Positions 45,198-53,437 of a DNA stretch of 64,000 nucleotides are shown piece after piece; position 1 is the first letter of the stretch; the number at the start of each line of letters is the position of its first letter. Both the position numbers and the translations under genes were made by a program. The notes below the pieces were generated by a model. It saw only the letters and a program-made list of their open reading frames with translations, had not been told where the DNA came from and ran no database searches. The stretch is from Rhizobium sp. S152. GTDB taxonomy: Bacteria; Pseudomonadota; Alphaproteobacteria; Rhizobiales; Rhizobiaceae. The stretch covers positions 568 through 64,567 of the forward strand of contig NZ_JAUDRZ010000023.1 in assembly GCF_030380735.1 (NCBI RefSeq). Direction: 5' to 3'.

Positions 45198-46289
45198 ATG
45201 TCCAGACTTGTCAGCGTCCAGTTGGGATTGCTCCGGGAAACATCTCCCGGTGAGCGTCGTGTTGCGCTAACACCGGACGACGTACGCCGCCTCTCTGCAC
45301 GCTTGTTCATTCGCTTCGAGCCCGGCTGCGGCCGCGAAGCGGGATTCGCCGACGACGATTACATTGCCGCCGGCGCCGAACCGGCGGACTTGCACGATCT
45401 GCTCTCTTTTTCCGATATGCTCGCAAGTGTCCGCCGTCCGGCCGATAAGACGGCCTTCAAGGCGAATGCGATCGTCATCTATCTCAGTCCCCGGGGCGAG
45501 ACAAAAACGGCGGCCGTGGGCACCGGAAACGTTTTTCATCTCGATCTGGCGCGCATCGCGGGTTTGCGCGATGCAGGCGTCATGGATGTGTGGTCGAGAC
45601 AGGCCGCGATGGTAGGTCAGGCCGCGACACTCGAAGCGGCGCGCGAACTCGGCGCCACACCGGGCATGCTGGCGATCGACGGCAACTTCGTGCGTCCGAT
45701 CGCCATGGCGGCGATCGGCACCGGCCCGGCGGGTCTGCAGGCCCTGGCCACCGCCAGACGGCTGGGCGCCGTTACCCACGGCTTCGGCTTCGAGACTGAT
45801 TCCCGGCGGAAGATCGAACGGCTGGGCGCGAAATATCTCGCAGTGAGCGGCGACACCCCGCCTTCCACGCCACGGTCCGGCGACATCGCGATCATCCAAG
45901 CAAATCTTGCGCACCATCTGAAGAAGATGCGGTTCATCATAACCGCCGTCGTGACCGCCTCGGGCGAGGCTCCTGTCCTTCTGGACGAGAAGGCGCTTTC
46001 TGAACTGGCGTCGGGAACCGTGATCGTGGACCTCGCCGCCGATTGGGGTGGGAACTGCGCGCTTACGAAACCCGGCTACACCACCGAATTCCGAGGCGTC
46101 CGAATCATCGGATCGACGAATCTCGCGAGCCGCGAACCTGCAAAGGCGAGTGCTGTCTTCAGCGAAGGCATATCCAGGTTTATCGAACATCTGCTTGGCG
46201 ATGACGGCCATCCCGATGCTTATCGCAATGACCCGTTCGTCCGTGCCGCGCGCGGTCAGGTGCTCGAAGAAAGGGGACTGGTTTCATAA
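45198..46289 (+). CDS. NAD(P) transhydrogenase alpha-subunit-like / alanine dehydrogenase-family protein, orphan
   Basis: A 363-residue protein of the AlaDh/PNT fold. The N-terminal domain has 'GLLRETSPGERRVALTPDDVRRL' (9-31) and 'EPGCGREAGFADDDYIAAGA'; the nucleotide domain has 'IGTGPAGLQALATARRLGA' (GxGxxG at about 173-178). Compared with PntA, the loop holding 'RISRAQ' and 'DALSSMANIAGYRAV' is shortened to 'VMDVWSRQAAMVGQAATLEAA', so the usual NAD-contacting segment is altered. No pntB or pntAB gene adjoins it, and the membrane subunits are missing. It may bind NAD without acting as a transhydrogenase. ATG 45198 has only a weak ribosome site. Confidence 0.75.
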   Translation: MSRLVSVQLGLLRETSPGERRVALTPDDVRRLSARLFIRFEPGCGREAGFADDDYIAAGAEPADLHDLLSFSDMLASVRRPADKTAFKANAIVIYLSPRGETKTAAVGTGNVFHLDLARIAGLRDAGVMDVWSRQAAMVGQAATLEAARELGATPGMLAIDGNFVRPIAMAAIGTGPAGLQALATARRLGAVTHGFGFETDSRRKIERLGAKYLAVSGDTPPSTPRSGDIAIIQANLAHHLKKMRFIITAVVTASGEAPVLLDEKALSELASGTVIVDLAADWGGNCALTKPGYTTEFRGVRIIGSTNLASREPAKASAVFSEGISRFIEHLLGDDGHPDAYRNDPFVRAARGQVLEERGLVS

Positions 46290-46434
46290 GTTTGGTCCGA
46301 AGCAAGGCCCTTTGGAAAGGTGTTGAATAACAATGTCTTGCCTGTGGGACATTGAGTGCTGTGCTGCGCCTGAACCGACTGTTGCCTTTGCGCAACACAC
46401 CTCTACCGCATTGCAATATAAAGCAGAATTTAAT

Positions 46435-46453
46435 TGTATCTATAATTGATACA
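46435..46453 (+). promoter_or_regulatory. Palindromic operator overlapping a TATAAT box, porin promoter candidate
   Basis: TGTATC and GATACA arms (46435-46440, 46448-46453) enclose TATAATT, which includes a consensus -10 hexamer TATAAT at 46441-46446. A regulator bound here would cover the -10 box. No good -35 is seen at 17 bases, as for activator-dependent promoters. The porin ATG is 137 bases downstream. Confidence 0.5.
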
Positions 46454-46563
46454 TTCCGGCGAAAATGTAATTTGGCGGCGCGGAAGACATCCAGTTTTCC
46501 GAGGGCTTGTACGAAAAGAATTTGGGGTAGGTAGGGGCCGATTTCGGCAGCGATAACCTGTGC

Positions 46564-46581
46564 CCAATCCACAAAGATTGG
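46564..46581 (+). promoter_or_regulatory. Hairpin in the porin leader next to the start codon
   Basis: CCAATC (46564-46569) and GATTGG (46576-46581) form a 6-bp stem with a 6-base loop ending 8 bases before the ATG, and no purine-rich Shine-Dalgarno sequence is visible. Highly expressed porins are often controlled here by small RNAs or structure; that is inference. Confidence 0.4.
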
Positions 46582-46589
46582 ACTTCGTT

Positions 46590-47630
46590 ATGAACATTAA
46601 GATGATGCTTATCAGCTCGGCGGCAGCTCTGTCTGCTTTCTCGGGCGCCCAGGCTGCCGACGCGATTGTCGCTGCCGAGCCGGAAGCCGTTGAATACGTT
46701 CGCGTCTGCGACGCTTACGGCACCGGCTACTTCTACATCCCGGGCACGGAAACCTGCCTCAAGGTCAGCGGTTACATCCGTACGCAGCTCAACGTAAGCC
46801 CGAACGCCGACATTACGGCCGGCAACGGCACGACGAGAACCAACCGTTCGGACTGGGACATGTACACCCGCGGTCAGGTTCAGTTCACCGCCAAGAGCGA
46901 CACCGAATACGGCCCGCTCACCGGCGTAATCGTTCTGCAGACGAATGCTGACAACGCTTCCTCGCAGGCCGCTATCCTCGACTCCGCCTACATCGACATC
47001 GCCGGCTTCCGCGCTGGTCTGTTCTACAGCTGGTGGGACGATGGCCTCTCTGGCGAAACCGACGACATCGGCTCGCCGGTCACGCTGCATAACTCCATTC
47101 GCTACCAGTACGAAGCCAGCGACTTCTACGCCGGCATCAGCGTCGACGAGCTGGAAGACAGCCCGTACTACAACGGCGAAACCTCCAACAACTTCGGCGT
47201 TGCTGTTGGCATCGGCGGCAAGGCCGGCGCCTTTACCTATCAGGTAACGGCTGGCTACGACACCGACAACGAAGCCGGCGCTGTCCGCGCAATGGGCACC
47301 GTTGCAATCGGCCCGGGCACCCTCGGTCTCGCAGCCATCTATTCTTCTGACCCGAACGCGTACTACAACAAGGCTGAGTGGGTATTCGCCGCCGAATACG
47401 CGATCAAGGCTACCGACAAGCTGAAGATCACCCCCGGCGTTCAGTACTACGGCAACTACGGCATCGTCGCTGGCGAGTTCAACGACAACAACGACGCCTG
47501 GAAGGTCGGTCTGACGGTTGATTACCAGATCGTCGACAACCTCTATGCCAAGGCGACCGTAAACTACACCGACCCGGATCAGGGCAACGATGTAACCTCG
47601 GGCTTCTTCCGCCTGCAGCGCGCGTTCTAA
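46590..47630 (+). CDS. Porin_2 family outer-membrane porin (Omp2/RopA-like)
   Basis: A 346-residue outer-membrane beta-barrel. Signal peptide 1-22 ends AQA-ADA. The mature start 'VRVCDAYGTGYFYIPGTETCLKVSGYIR' with two cysteines is the Porin_2 hallmark of Brucella Omp2b and rhizobial RopA. Alternating beta strands follow, and the protein ends in 'GFFRLQRAF', a terminal aromatic as required for BAM assembly. It is a general diffusion pore for small hydrophilic solutes. Codon use is strongly biased (Lys AAG, Asn AAC, Gly GGC), as in abundant proteins. ATG 46590 was picked because the signal peptide begins there. Confidence 0.95.
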   Translation: MNIKMMLISSAAALSAFSGAQAADAIVAAEPEAVEYVRVCDAYGTGYFYIPGTETCLKVSGYIRTQLNVSPNADITAGNGTTRTNRSDWDMYTRGQVQFTAKSDTEYGPLTGVIVLQTNADNASSQAAILDSAYIDIAGFRAGLFYSWWDDGLSGETDDIGSPVTLHNSIRYQYEASDFYAGISVDELEDSPYYNGETSNNFGVAVGIGGKAGAFTYQVTAGYDTDNEAGAVRAMGTVAIGPGTLGLAAIYSSDPNAYYNKAEWVFAAEYAIKATDKLKITPGVQYYGNYGIVAGEFNDNNDAWKVGLTVDYQIVDNLYAKATVNYTDPDQGNDVTSGFFRLQRAF

Positions 47631-47638
47631 TAAGCGCG

Positions 47639-47667
47639 GCGGGCACCATGGATCGCATGGTGCCCGC
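47639..47667. terminator. Terminator hairpin shared by porin and convergent Rrf2 gene
   Basis: GCGGGCACCATG (47639-47650) and CATGGTGCCCGC (47656-47667) make a perfect 12-bp stem with a GATCG loop, starting 8 bases after the porin stop and followed by TTAAAAGTTT. It lies between convergent genes and can act in both directions. Confidence 0.8.
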
Positions 47668-47701
47668 TTAAAAGTTTCTGATCAGATTGACCTCCGATCA
47701 G

Positions 47702-48193
47702 TTAGGAAGGGTTGCCTGGTTCCCTGCCGGGCGGCCCTTTTTGTGTTTCCGTGGGAGTATTCTTCTGAGCCTCCAGCCTGCGGAGCTCGGCGACACTGTC
47801 CTCGACGGTGACAGACCCCAGCATCTCGACGACGGCCTGCTCGGCACGTTCGCTCAAATATTCGGAGAGATCGCCGATGTTCTCGCCGACGAGCCCTTCG
47901 TGTGGAATGTCGTGTCGCGTCGCCCAGATCTTCTTGTCGCCGGTTACCGAAGCGTAGATCTGACTGAGCAGAATTTCCCCGCGCGGTCGCGCAAGCCTGA
48001 TGCCGCCCTTGCCGCCCGCCGAGGACACGAGAATACCGTGCTCGTTCAACGGTAAAAGCAGCTTGCGAACGAAACTGGCATTGGTGTCCAGACCTTCGGC
48101 GAGGGAATGGCTTGTCGTGCGAATATCCGCTTCCTCATTGACCGCGACGCTGATCACGATTTGCAGAGCGGTCGAAAATCGCGTGTCGATCAT
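47702..48193 (-). CDS. Rrf2-family regulator without cysteines (YwnA-like)
   Basis: A 163-residue winged-helix protein. 'RFSTALQIVISVAVNEE' and 'TNASFVRKLLLPLNEHGILVSSAGGKGGIRLAR' are the Rrf2 N-terminal and wing segments; a charged proline-rich tail follows from about residue 140. It contains no cysteine at all, so it cannot hold an iron-sulfur cluster and resembles the YwnA-type branch that responds to other signals. ATG 48191-48193 has a CAGGA box. It converges on the porin gene and is divergent from the MoxR operon, which it may control; neither link is shown. Confidence 0.87.
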   Translation of the reverse strand: MIDTRFSTALQIVISVAVNEEADIRTTSHSLAEGLDTNASFVRKLLLPLNEHGILVSSAGGKGGIRLARPRGEILLSQIYASVTGDKKIWATRHDIPHEGLVGENIGDLSEYLSERAEQAVVEMLGSVTVEDSVAELRRLEAQKNTPTETQKGPPGREPGNPS

Positions 48194-48457
48194 GCCGAAT
48201 CCTGAAGCCCTGCGTTCGAAGCCCATCCATCGGCAACAAAGCTACTGGATTTGAGGTGCGTAGCACAGATATTTCCCGGCTAAATCGATTGTCAAGAATC
48301 GCCGCGTCCGATCACGCCGACGTGAGACGCCGACACCAGCTATAGGCCGTCGCTGTTACCGTTGCGTACTTCCGTTTTCGCGACCACCGGACAAGATTGC
48401 GGATCTGCTGCCGGAAGCCTGTTCCGGCCCCCAAACTTGTGGGATCGGGACCTCGAC

Positions 48458-49435
48458 ATGGCCGCACGCGACGACATTCTGGCATTGGGCGGGCGGATCG
48501 GCCAGTCGATCATTGGCCAGGAAAAAATGGTCGAGAGCCTGTTGCTCGGCCTTCTGGCGAACGGACACCTCTTGGTCGAAGGCCTGCCCGGTCTCGCCAA
48601 GACCCGCGCCATCAAAAGCCTCGCGAAGAATCTCGACGCGAATCTGTCGCGCATCCAGTTCACCCCCGACCTGCTGCCCGCCGATATCACCGGCTCCGAC
48701 ATCTATTTCAGCGAGGGTGGCAAGGGCGAGTTCAAGTTTCAGCCCGGACCCATCTTCGCGAGCCTGATCCTTGCCGACGAGGTCAACCGCGCCCCGGCCA
48801 AGGTGCAATCGGCGCTGCTCGAAGCGATGGAAGAGCGGCAGGTCACCGTCGGCGGCAAGAGCTATCCGCTGCCGCCGCTGTTCATGGTCATGGCGACGCA
48901 GAACCCGATCGAACAGGAAGGCACCTACCCGCTTCCCGAAGCGCAGCTCGATCGCTTCCTGATGCATGTCGAGGTCGGCTATCCCGATGGAAAATCGGAA
49001 GCAGCAATCATGCGGCTCAACCGCGACGAGGAAAACGCCGCGCACGATAACACCAAGCCCGCCGATCTGCAGAAGCTGAACCCGCAGGCGATTTTCGACG
49101 CCCGCAAGGAGATCGGCACGATCACGGTCTCCGACCCGGTGGAGGCTTATATCGTGGCACTGGTGCTGGCGACACGCTATCCCGACAAATACGACAAGGA
49201 TCTCGCCACGCTCGTCCAGGTCGGCATCAGCCCGCGCGGCGTCATCGGCCTCGACAAGGTCTCGCGCTCCTACGCCTGGCTGAAGGGCCGCGACTACGTC
49301 ACCCCCGACGACGTCAAGGCCGTCGTCAATGCCGTGTTCCGCCACCGGCTGATTCTCTCCTACGAAGCCCATGCGTCAAACACCACGCCCGACCAGGTGA
49401 TCGACCGGATCGTCGAACTGGTGGCGGTTTCGTGA
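48458..49435 (+). CDS. MoxR-family AAA+ ATPase
   Basis: A 325-residue MoxR ATPase. Walker A 'GLPGLAKT' (about 45-52), Walker B 'LILADEVNRAP' (about 107-117), sensor 1 'MATQNPIEQEGTYPLPEAQLDRF' (about 146-168) and a C-terminal lid domain are in place. MoxR proteins act as chaperones for VWA-domain partners, several of which follow in the operon. ATG 48458 was preferred over an ATG 96 bases upstream because the sequence between is not MoxR-like. The DUF58 gene starts 8 bases downstream. Confidence 0.95.
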   Translation: MAARDDILALGGRIGQSIIGQEKMVESLLLGLLANGHLLVEGLPGLAKTRAIKSLAKNLDANLSRIQFTPDLLPADITGSDIYFSEGGKGEFKFQPGPIFASLILADEVNRAPAKVQSALLEAMEERQVTVGGKSYPLPPLFMVMATQNPIEQEGTYPLPEAQLDRFLMHVEVGYPDGKSEAAIMRLNRDEENAAHDNTKPADLQKLNPQAIFDARKEIGTITVSDPVEAYIVALVLATRYPDKYDKDLATLVQVGISPRGVIGLDKVSRSYAWLKGRDYVTPDDVKAVVNAVFRHRLILSYEAHASNTTPDQVIDRIVELVAVS

Positions 49436-49442
49436 GGCCGCC

Positions 49443-50384
49443 ATGGAGACGACGACAGGTGTCCACGTCACCACGCAGCAGCTCGTCGCACTCGAGGCGC
49501 GCGCCCGCGATCTCGCTTTCGTCCAGAAGGCGAAAAGCCACCGCCAGCTGGCCGGCCGCATGCAGTCCGCAATGCGGGGCCGTGGATTGAGTTTCGAGGA
49601 ACTGCGCGATTACCTGCCCGGCGACGACGTGCGCACGATCGACTGGCGCGTTACAGCACGCACCGGCAAGCCTACCGTCCGCGTCTATTCCGAGGAAAAG
49701 GAACGCCCGGCGCTTGTTGTCGTCGATCAGCGCATCAACATGTTTTTCGGCAGCCGCCGCGCCATGAAGTCGGTCACGGCAGCCGAAGCGGCGATACTTT
49801 GCGCCTGGCGCATCCTGGGCTCCGGCGATCGTGTCGGCGGCTTCGTTTTCAACGACGAGACGATCGACGACGTCAAACCGCATCGCAGCCGCCAGGCCGT
49901 CATCGGCTTCGCCGACCGCATCGCCCGCCAGAACGCCGCCCTCGATGCCGCCTATGCTGCGCCCCCCTCGCCCGAGGCGCTGGACAGGACGATCGAGCGC
50001 GTCGCCGCCATCGCCCACCACGATCACCTCGTCATCATCGTGAGCGATTTCGACGGTCACACCGCCTCGACACGCGACATGCTGCTCCGGCTCGCCGCCC
50101 ACAACGACGTCATCTGCCTGCTGGTCTACGATCCCTTCCTGCTGGAGCTGCCGCGCACCGGCAATATCGTCGTCAGCGGCGGCGCGCTGCAGGCCGAGCT
50201 CGCGCTGAAGCAGGGCGGCGTGCGCCAGTCGATCGACAGTTTCGCCCGCGATCGCGGCCGCGAGCTCCGGGCTTGGCAACGCGAGCTCGGCCTGCCGATG
50301 CTTCCGATATCGTCCGCCGAGGAAACCGCTCCACAGCTGCGCAAGCTGCTGGAGCAATCCGCCTGGCGCCAGAGGAGACGGTGA
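49443..50384 (+). CDS. DUF58 domain protein (VWA-like, MoxR partner)
   Basis: A 313-residue cytoplasmic protein with the DUF58 signature 'LRDYLPGDDVRTIDWRVTARTGKPTVRVYSEEKER' (about 54-88). The rest has a VWA-like Rossmann fold ('ALVVVDQRINMFFG' and 'HLVIIVSDFDGH'). DUF58 proteins sit directly behind moxR in such operons and probably assemble with the ATPase and the two VWA membrane proteins. Its TGA overlaps the next ATG by one base (TGATG). Confidence 0.92.
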   Translation: METTTGVHVTTQQLVALEARARDLAFVQKAKSHRQLAGRMQSAMRGRGLSFEELRDYLPGDDVRTIDWRVTARTGKPTVRVYSEEKERPALVVVDQRINMFFGSRRAMKSVTAAEAAILCAWRILGSGDRVGGFVFNDETIDDVKPHRSRQAVIGFADRIARQNAALDAAYAAPPSPEALDRTIERVAAIAHHDHLVIIVSDFDGHTASTRDMLLRLAAHNDVICLLVYDPFLLELPRTGNIVVSGGALQAELALKQGGVRQSIDSFARDRGRELRAWQRELGLPMLPISSAEETAPQLRKLLEQSAWRQRRR

Positions 50385-50908
50385 TGGAGCCGGCCACGCC
50401 GAAACTCGATCCCATGACCGAGACCGCCCTGCGCTCGCTCAGAGACATCGCCATGCCGACGCCTGTCTCCTGGATGCCTCACACCTGGGGCTGGGCGCTT
50501 CTTGCCCTTGTCCTTTTCACGGTACTCGCCTTTGTCTTTTTTGCTTGGCTCCGCCGCCGTCGCGCTAACGCCTATCGTCGCGAGGCGCTCGCCGAAATGG
50601 ACAGGATAGACCGCCTTACCCGCGACCCGACAACGCGTCGCCAGGGTATGGAAGAACTCGCGATCGTCCTGAAGCGCACCGCCCTCGCAGCCTGGGGCCG
50701 CCCACCCGTCGCGGCTCTGTCGGGTATGGCATGGGTCGATTTCCTCGGTGAAGACGGCAAGGCGGAAACGGGCGAGGCATTGGCGGAATTACTCGATGAC
50801 GGCGAATATCGCGAACCGGGCGATCCCGGTTCTGTCCCAGAAAATCAGGTCGACACGTTGCTGGCGGCGGCCAGAGGCTGGATCGAGCATCACCATGTAC
50901 CAGCTTGA
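50384..50908 (+). CDS. DUF4381 membrane protein
   Basis: A 174-residue protein with one strong transmembrane segment ('WGWALLALVLFTVLAFVFFAWL', about 35-56) followed by an Arg-rich cytoplasmic stretch and a helical domain with 'LKRTALAAWGRPPVAALSGMAWVDFL'. The pattern and the place between DUF58 and VWA genes fit DUF4381 of MoxR/Bat operons. Start is in the TGATG overlap; the end overlaps the next start by 14 bases, suggesting tight coupling. Its own activity is unknown. Confidence 0.88.
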   Translation: MEPATPKLDPMTETALRSLRDIAMPTPVSWMPHTWGWALLALVLFTVLAFVFFAWLRRRRANAYRREALAEMDRIDRLTRDPTTRRQGMEELAIVLKRTALAAWGRPPVAALSGMAWVDFLGEDGKAETGEALAELLDDGEYREPGDPGSVPENQVDTLLAAARGWIEHHHVPA

Positions 50909-51881
50909 TTACCCCTGGCTCCTGATCCTGCTTCCCCTGCCCCTCGTGATCTGGTGGATCCTCCCGGCGCATCGCGAGACGTCGGCCTCCGTCCGCCTTC
51001 CCTTCTTCAAGGAGGTGGCGGGGGCCGCCGGCGTCACCCCCACCGCGGGCTCCGTCGTTGCCCGACGCACCTGGCCGCAGATCATCGCCGAAACGCTCGC
51101 CTGGTGCCTCGTCGTCCTCGCGCTGGCTCGGCCGCAATTCGTCGAGCCGCCAATCGACAAGGTCGAGCCGCAGCGCGACCTCATGCTGGCGCTCGATCTC
51201 TCGCAATCGATGGACACTGTGGATTTCACCGCGCCCGACGGTTCCAGCCATGCCCGTGTCGATGCCGTGCGCACCGTCGTCGCCGACTTCGTGGAGAAGC
51301 GGAAAGGCGACCGCATCGGCCTCATCGCCTTCGGTGACGCCCCCTATCCGCTCGTCCCCTTCACCATGGATCACCGGACGGTGGAGACAGTGATAGCGCA
51401 GACCCTGCCCGGCATGGCCGGCCCGCGCACCTCGCTTGGCGATGCCATCGGGCTCGCCATCAAGATGTTCGAGAAGACGACCGTTCCAGAAAAAGTGCTG
51501 ATCATACTGACCGACGGCAACGACACCGCAAGCAAGATGCCGCCGGCAAAGGCCGCCGATATCGCCAAGCAGAAGAGCGTCGTCATCCATACCGTCGGCA
51601 TCGGCGATCCCGCGGCAACCGGCGAGGACAAGCTAGATGCCGCCACACTGCAGAAGGTGGCGACCGACACCGGCGGACGATATTTCTTCGGCGGCGACCA
51701 GATGCAGCTCGCGGCGATCTACGACGTGCTCGACCAGATCACCCCCGAAAACCAGAAGAGCCTCTCCTGGCGCCCCCGGATCGAGCTGTTCCACTGGCCG
51801 CTCGGCGCCGCCATCGTGGTGCTCGCCTTATTCTACGGCGCCAGCGGCGCGGCCGGTCTCCTGAGGAGGCGAGCCGCATGA
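50895..51881 (+). CDS. VWA-domain membrane protein, BatA-like
   Basis: A 328-residue protein with two N-terminal hydrophobic segments (about 7-25 and 60-80), a periplasmic or cytoplasmic VWA domain and a C-terminal helix. The MIDAS motif is intact: DLSQS (DxSxS, about 101-105), a threonine in 'GPRTSLGDA' and 'ILTDGND'. BatA-type proteins bind partners in a metal-dependent way with MoxR assistance. It overlaps both neighbours (14 bases upstream; ATGA 51878-51881 downstream). Confidence 0.92.
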   Translation: MYQLDYPWLLILLPLPLVIWWILPAHRETSASVRLPFFKEVAGAAGVTPTAGSVVARRTWPQIIAETLAWCLVVLALARPQFVEPPIDKVEPQRDLMLALDLSQSMDTVDFTAPDGSSHARVDAVRTVVADFVEKRKGDRIGLIAFGDAPYPLVPFTMDHRTVETVIAQTLPGMAGPRTSLGDAIGLAIKMFEKTTVPEKVLIILTDGNDTASKMPPAKAADIAKQKSVVIHTVGIGDPAATGEDKLDAATLQKVATDTGGRYFFGGDQMQLAAIYDVLDQITPENQKSLSWRPRIELFHWPLGAAIVVLALFYGASGAAGLLRRRAA

Positions 51882-53437
51882 TCGAGAACTTCCATTTCCT
51901 GCGCCCCTGGTGGCTCGTCGCCCTGCTCGTCCCGATCGCCATCCTCTGGCTTTCCTCCCGCGCCTCCGACATCCGCGACCGATGGAAGAGCATGATCGCC
52001 CCGCACCTGCTGGAGAGCCTGATCGTCAAGCCGGCCCGGGCCTCCCGCATCCGCCCCTCCTGGGTTCTCTCGGCTGTCCTTGCACTCTCCGCCCTTGCCG
52101 CCGCCGGCCCGACCTGGGAACGGGAGGCGCCGCCCTTCGTCGAGGACACGGCACCGCTGGTTATCGCCGTCGATCTCTCCGCCACCATGGACGCGATCGA
52201 CATCACCCCGTCACGCCTCGAACGCGCCAAGCTGAAGATCAAGGATGTCGTCGCGGCCAGACCGGGCGGGCGCACCGCACTGGTCGCCTATGCCGGCTCG
52301 GCGCATCAGGTGCTGCCGCTGACGGATGACTCAGGCCTGCTCGCAACCTACGGCGACGCGCTCGCCACACGCATCATGCCCGTTGCAGGAAAGAACACCG
52401 CAAATGCGCTCGCCGTTGCCAGTAAGACCTTTGCGAATGAAGAGGCGGCCGGCACCATCCTGTTTCTCACCGACGGCGTGGAGGATGCGGCTTCCGCCGC
52501 CTTCAAGGCGGAAAAGGACCAGAACCTGCTCGTTCTCGGCATCGGCACCGCCGAGGGCGGGCCGGTGAAAACGCCCGACGGAAGTTTCCTGACCAATGCC
52601 GCCGGCGCCCGCGTCTTTGCAAAGCTCGACATCGACGCGCTGAAGAAGCTTGGTCGCGATACCGGCGTCGAGGTCGCGACATCGACCGCCGACGACACCG
52701 ACGTTACGTGGGTCATCCAGCACGTTGCCACCAATTTCGCCGCCCGCAAGACGGAGGAAGGCGACCGCTGGAAGGATGCCGGCTGGCTCCTGCTGTTCCC
52801 GATCGCCCTCCTCTTTGCCCTTTCCTTCCGCGGCGGCTGGGTGGTGCGCACCGGCGCGCTGCTGCTCGCCGCGCGGCTTGTCCTTCTTCCCGCGCAGTCC
52901 GAAGCGGCCGGCCTTGCCGGCATGTGGCTCACCCCGGACCAGCAGGGCCGCCTCGCCTTCGAGCGCAGCGAATACACGGCGGCCGCAGCCGACTTCCGTG
53001 ACCCGATGTGGCGCGGCACTGCACTCTATCGCGCCGGAAAATATGCAGAGGCGATCGATGCCTTCGCGGCGGTCGATACGCCGGAGAGCTGGTTCAACCA
53101 GGGCAACGCGCTGATGCGCCTCGGCAAGTTCGAGCCCGCTGTCGCCGCCTATAACAAGGCGCTGGAGGCCCGCAAGGATTGGCCGGATGCCACCGCAAAT
53201 CTCGCCCTCGCCGAGGGTCTGCTCGCCGCACAGAAGCAGGACCAGGACGAGCAGCCGCAGGATCCCAACGAGAAGCCGGACCAAATCCAGTTCGACGACA
53301 AGGGAAAGCAAGGCAAGGCGGGCGAGGTCGATATCGCCGAGCAGACCTCGGAGATGTGGATGAAGAACATCCAGGTTAGCCCCGCCGGCCTCATGGCAAG
53401 AAAGTTCGCCCTCGAAGTCGGGGACAAGAAGCCATGA
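51878..53437 (+). CDS. VWA-TPR membrane protein (BatB-BatC fusion type)
   Basis: A 519-residue protein. Two N-terminal hydrophobic segments lead to a VWA domain whose MIDAS reads DLSAT rather than DxSxS (about 93-97), so Thr replaces the second Ser, which could still bind metal; 'FLTDGVED' is present. After another membrane segment ('WLLLFPIALLFALSF', about 306-320) comes a periplasmic TPR pair ('AIDAFAAVDTPESWFNQGNALMRLGKFEPAVAAYNKAL', about 390-430) and an acidic Gln/Asp-rich tail. In other bacteria the VWA (BatB) and TPR (BatC) parts are separate genes. Confidence 0.9.
   Translation: MIENFHFLRPWWLVALLVPIAILWLSSRASDIRDRWKSMIAPHLLESLIVKPARASRIRPSWVLSAVLALSALAAAGPTWEREAPPFVEDTAPLVIAVDLSATMDAIDITPSRLERAKLKIKDVVAARPGGRTALVAYAGSAHQVLPLTDDSGLLATYGDALATRIMPVAGKNTANALAVASKTFANEEAAGTILFLTDGVEDAASAAFKAEKDQNLLVLGIGTAEGGPVKTPDGSFLTNAAGARVFAKLDIDALKKLGRDTGVEVATSTADDTDVTWVIQHVATNFAARKTEEGDRWKDAGWLLLFPIALLFALSFRGGWVVRTGALLLAARLVLLPAQSEAAGLAGMWLTPDQQGRLAFERSEYTAAAADFRDPMWRGTALYRAGKYAEAIDAFAAVDTPESWFNQGNALMRLGKFEPAVAAYNKALEARKDWPDATANLALAEGLLAAQKQDQDEQPQDPNEKPDQIQFDDKGKQGKAGEVDIAEQTSEMWMKNIQVSPAGLMARKFALEVGDKKP

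Larger units (their letters stand above)
46290..46589. promoter_or_regulatory. 300-base porin leader with a series of inverted repeats
   Basis: There is no gene. In order it holds CAATGTC/GACATTG (46331-46337, 46348-46354), GTTGC/GCAAC (46381-46385, 46392-46396), the TGTATC dyad with an embedded TATAAT (46435-46453), and a hairpin at the ribosome-binding position (46564-46581). The first may end transcription of the upstream gene; the others look like porin control elements. Confidence 0.6.
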
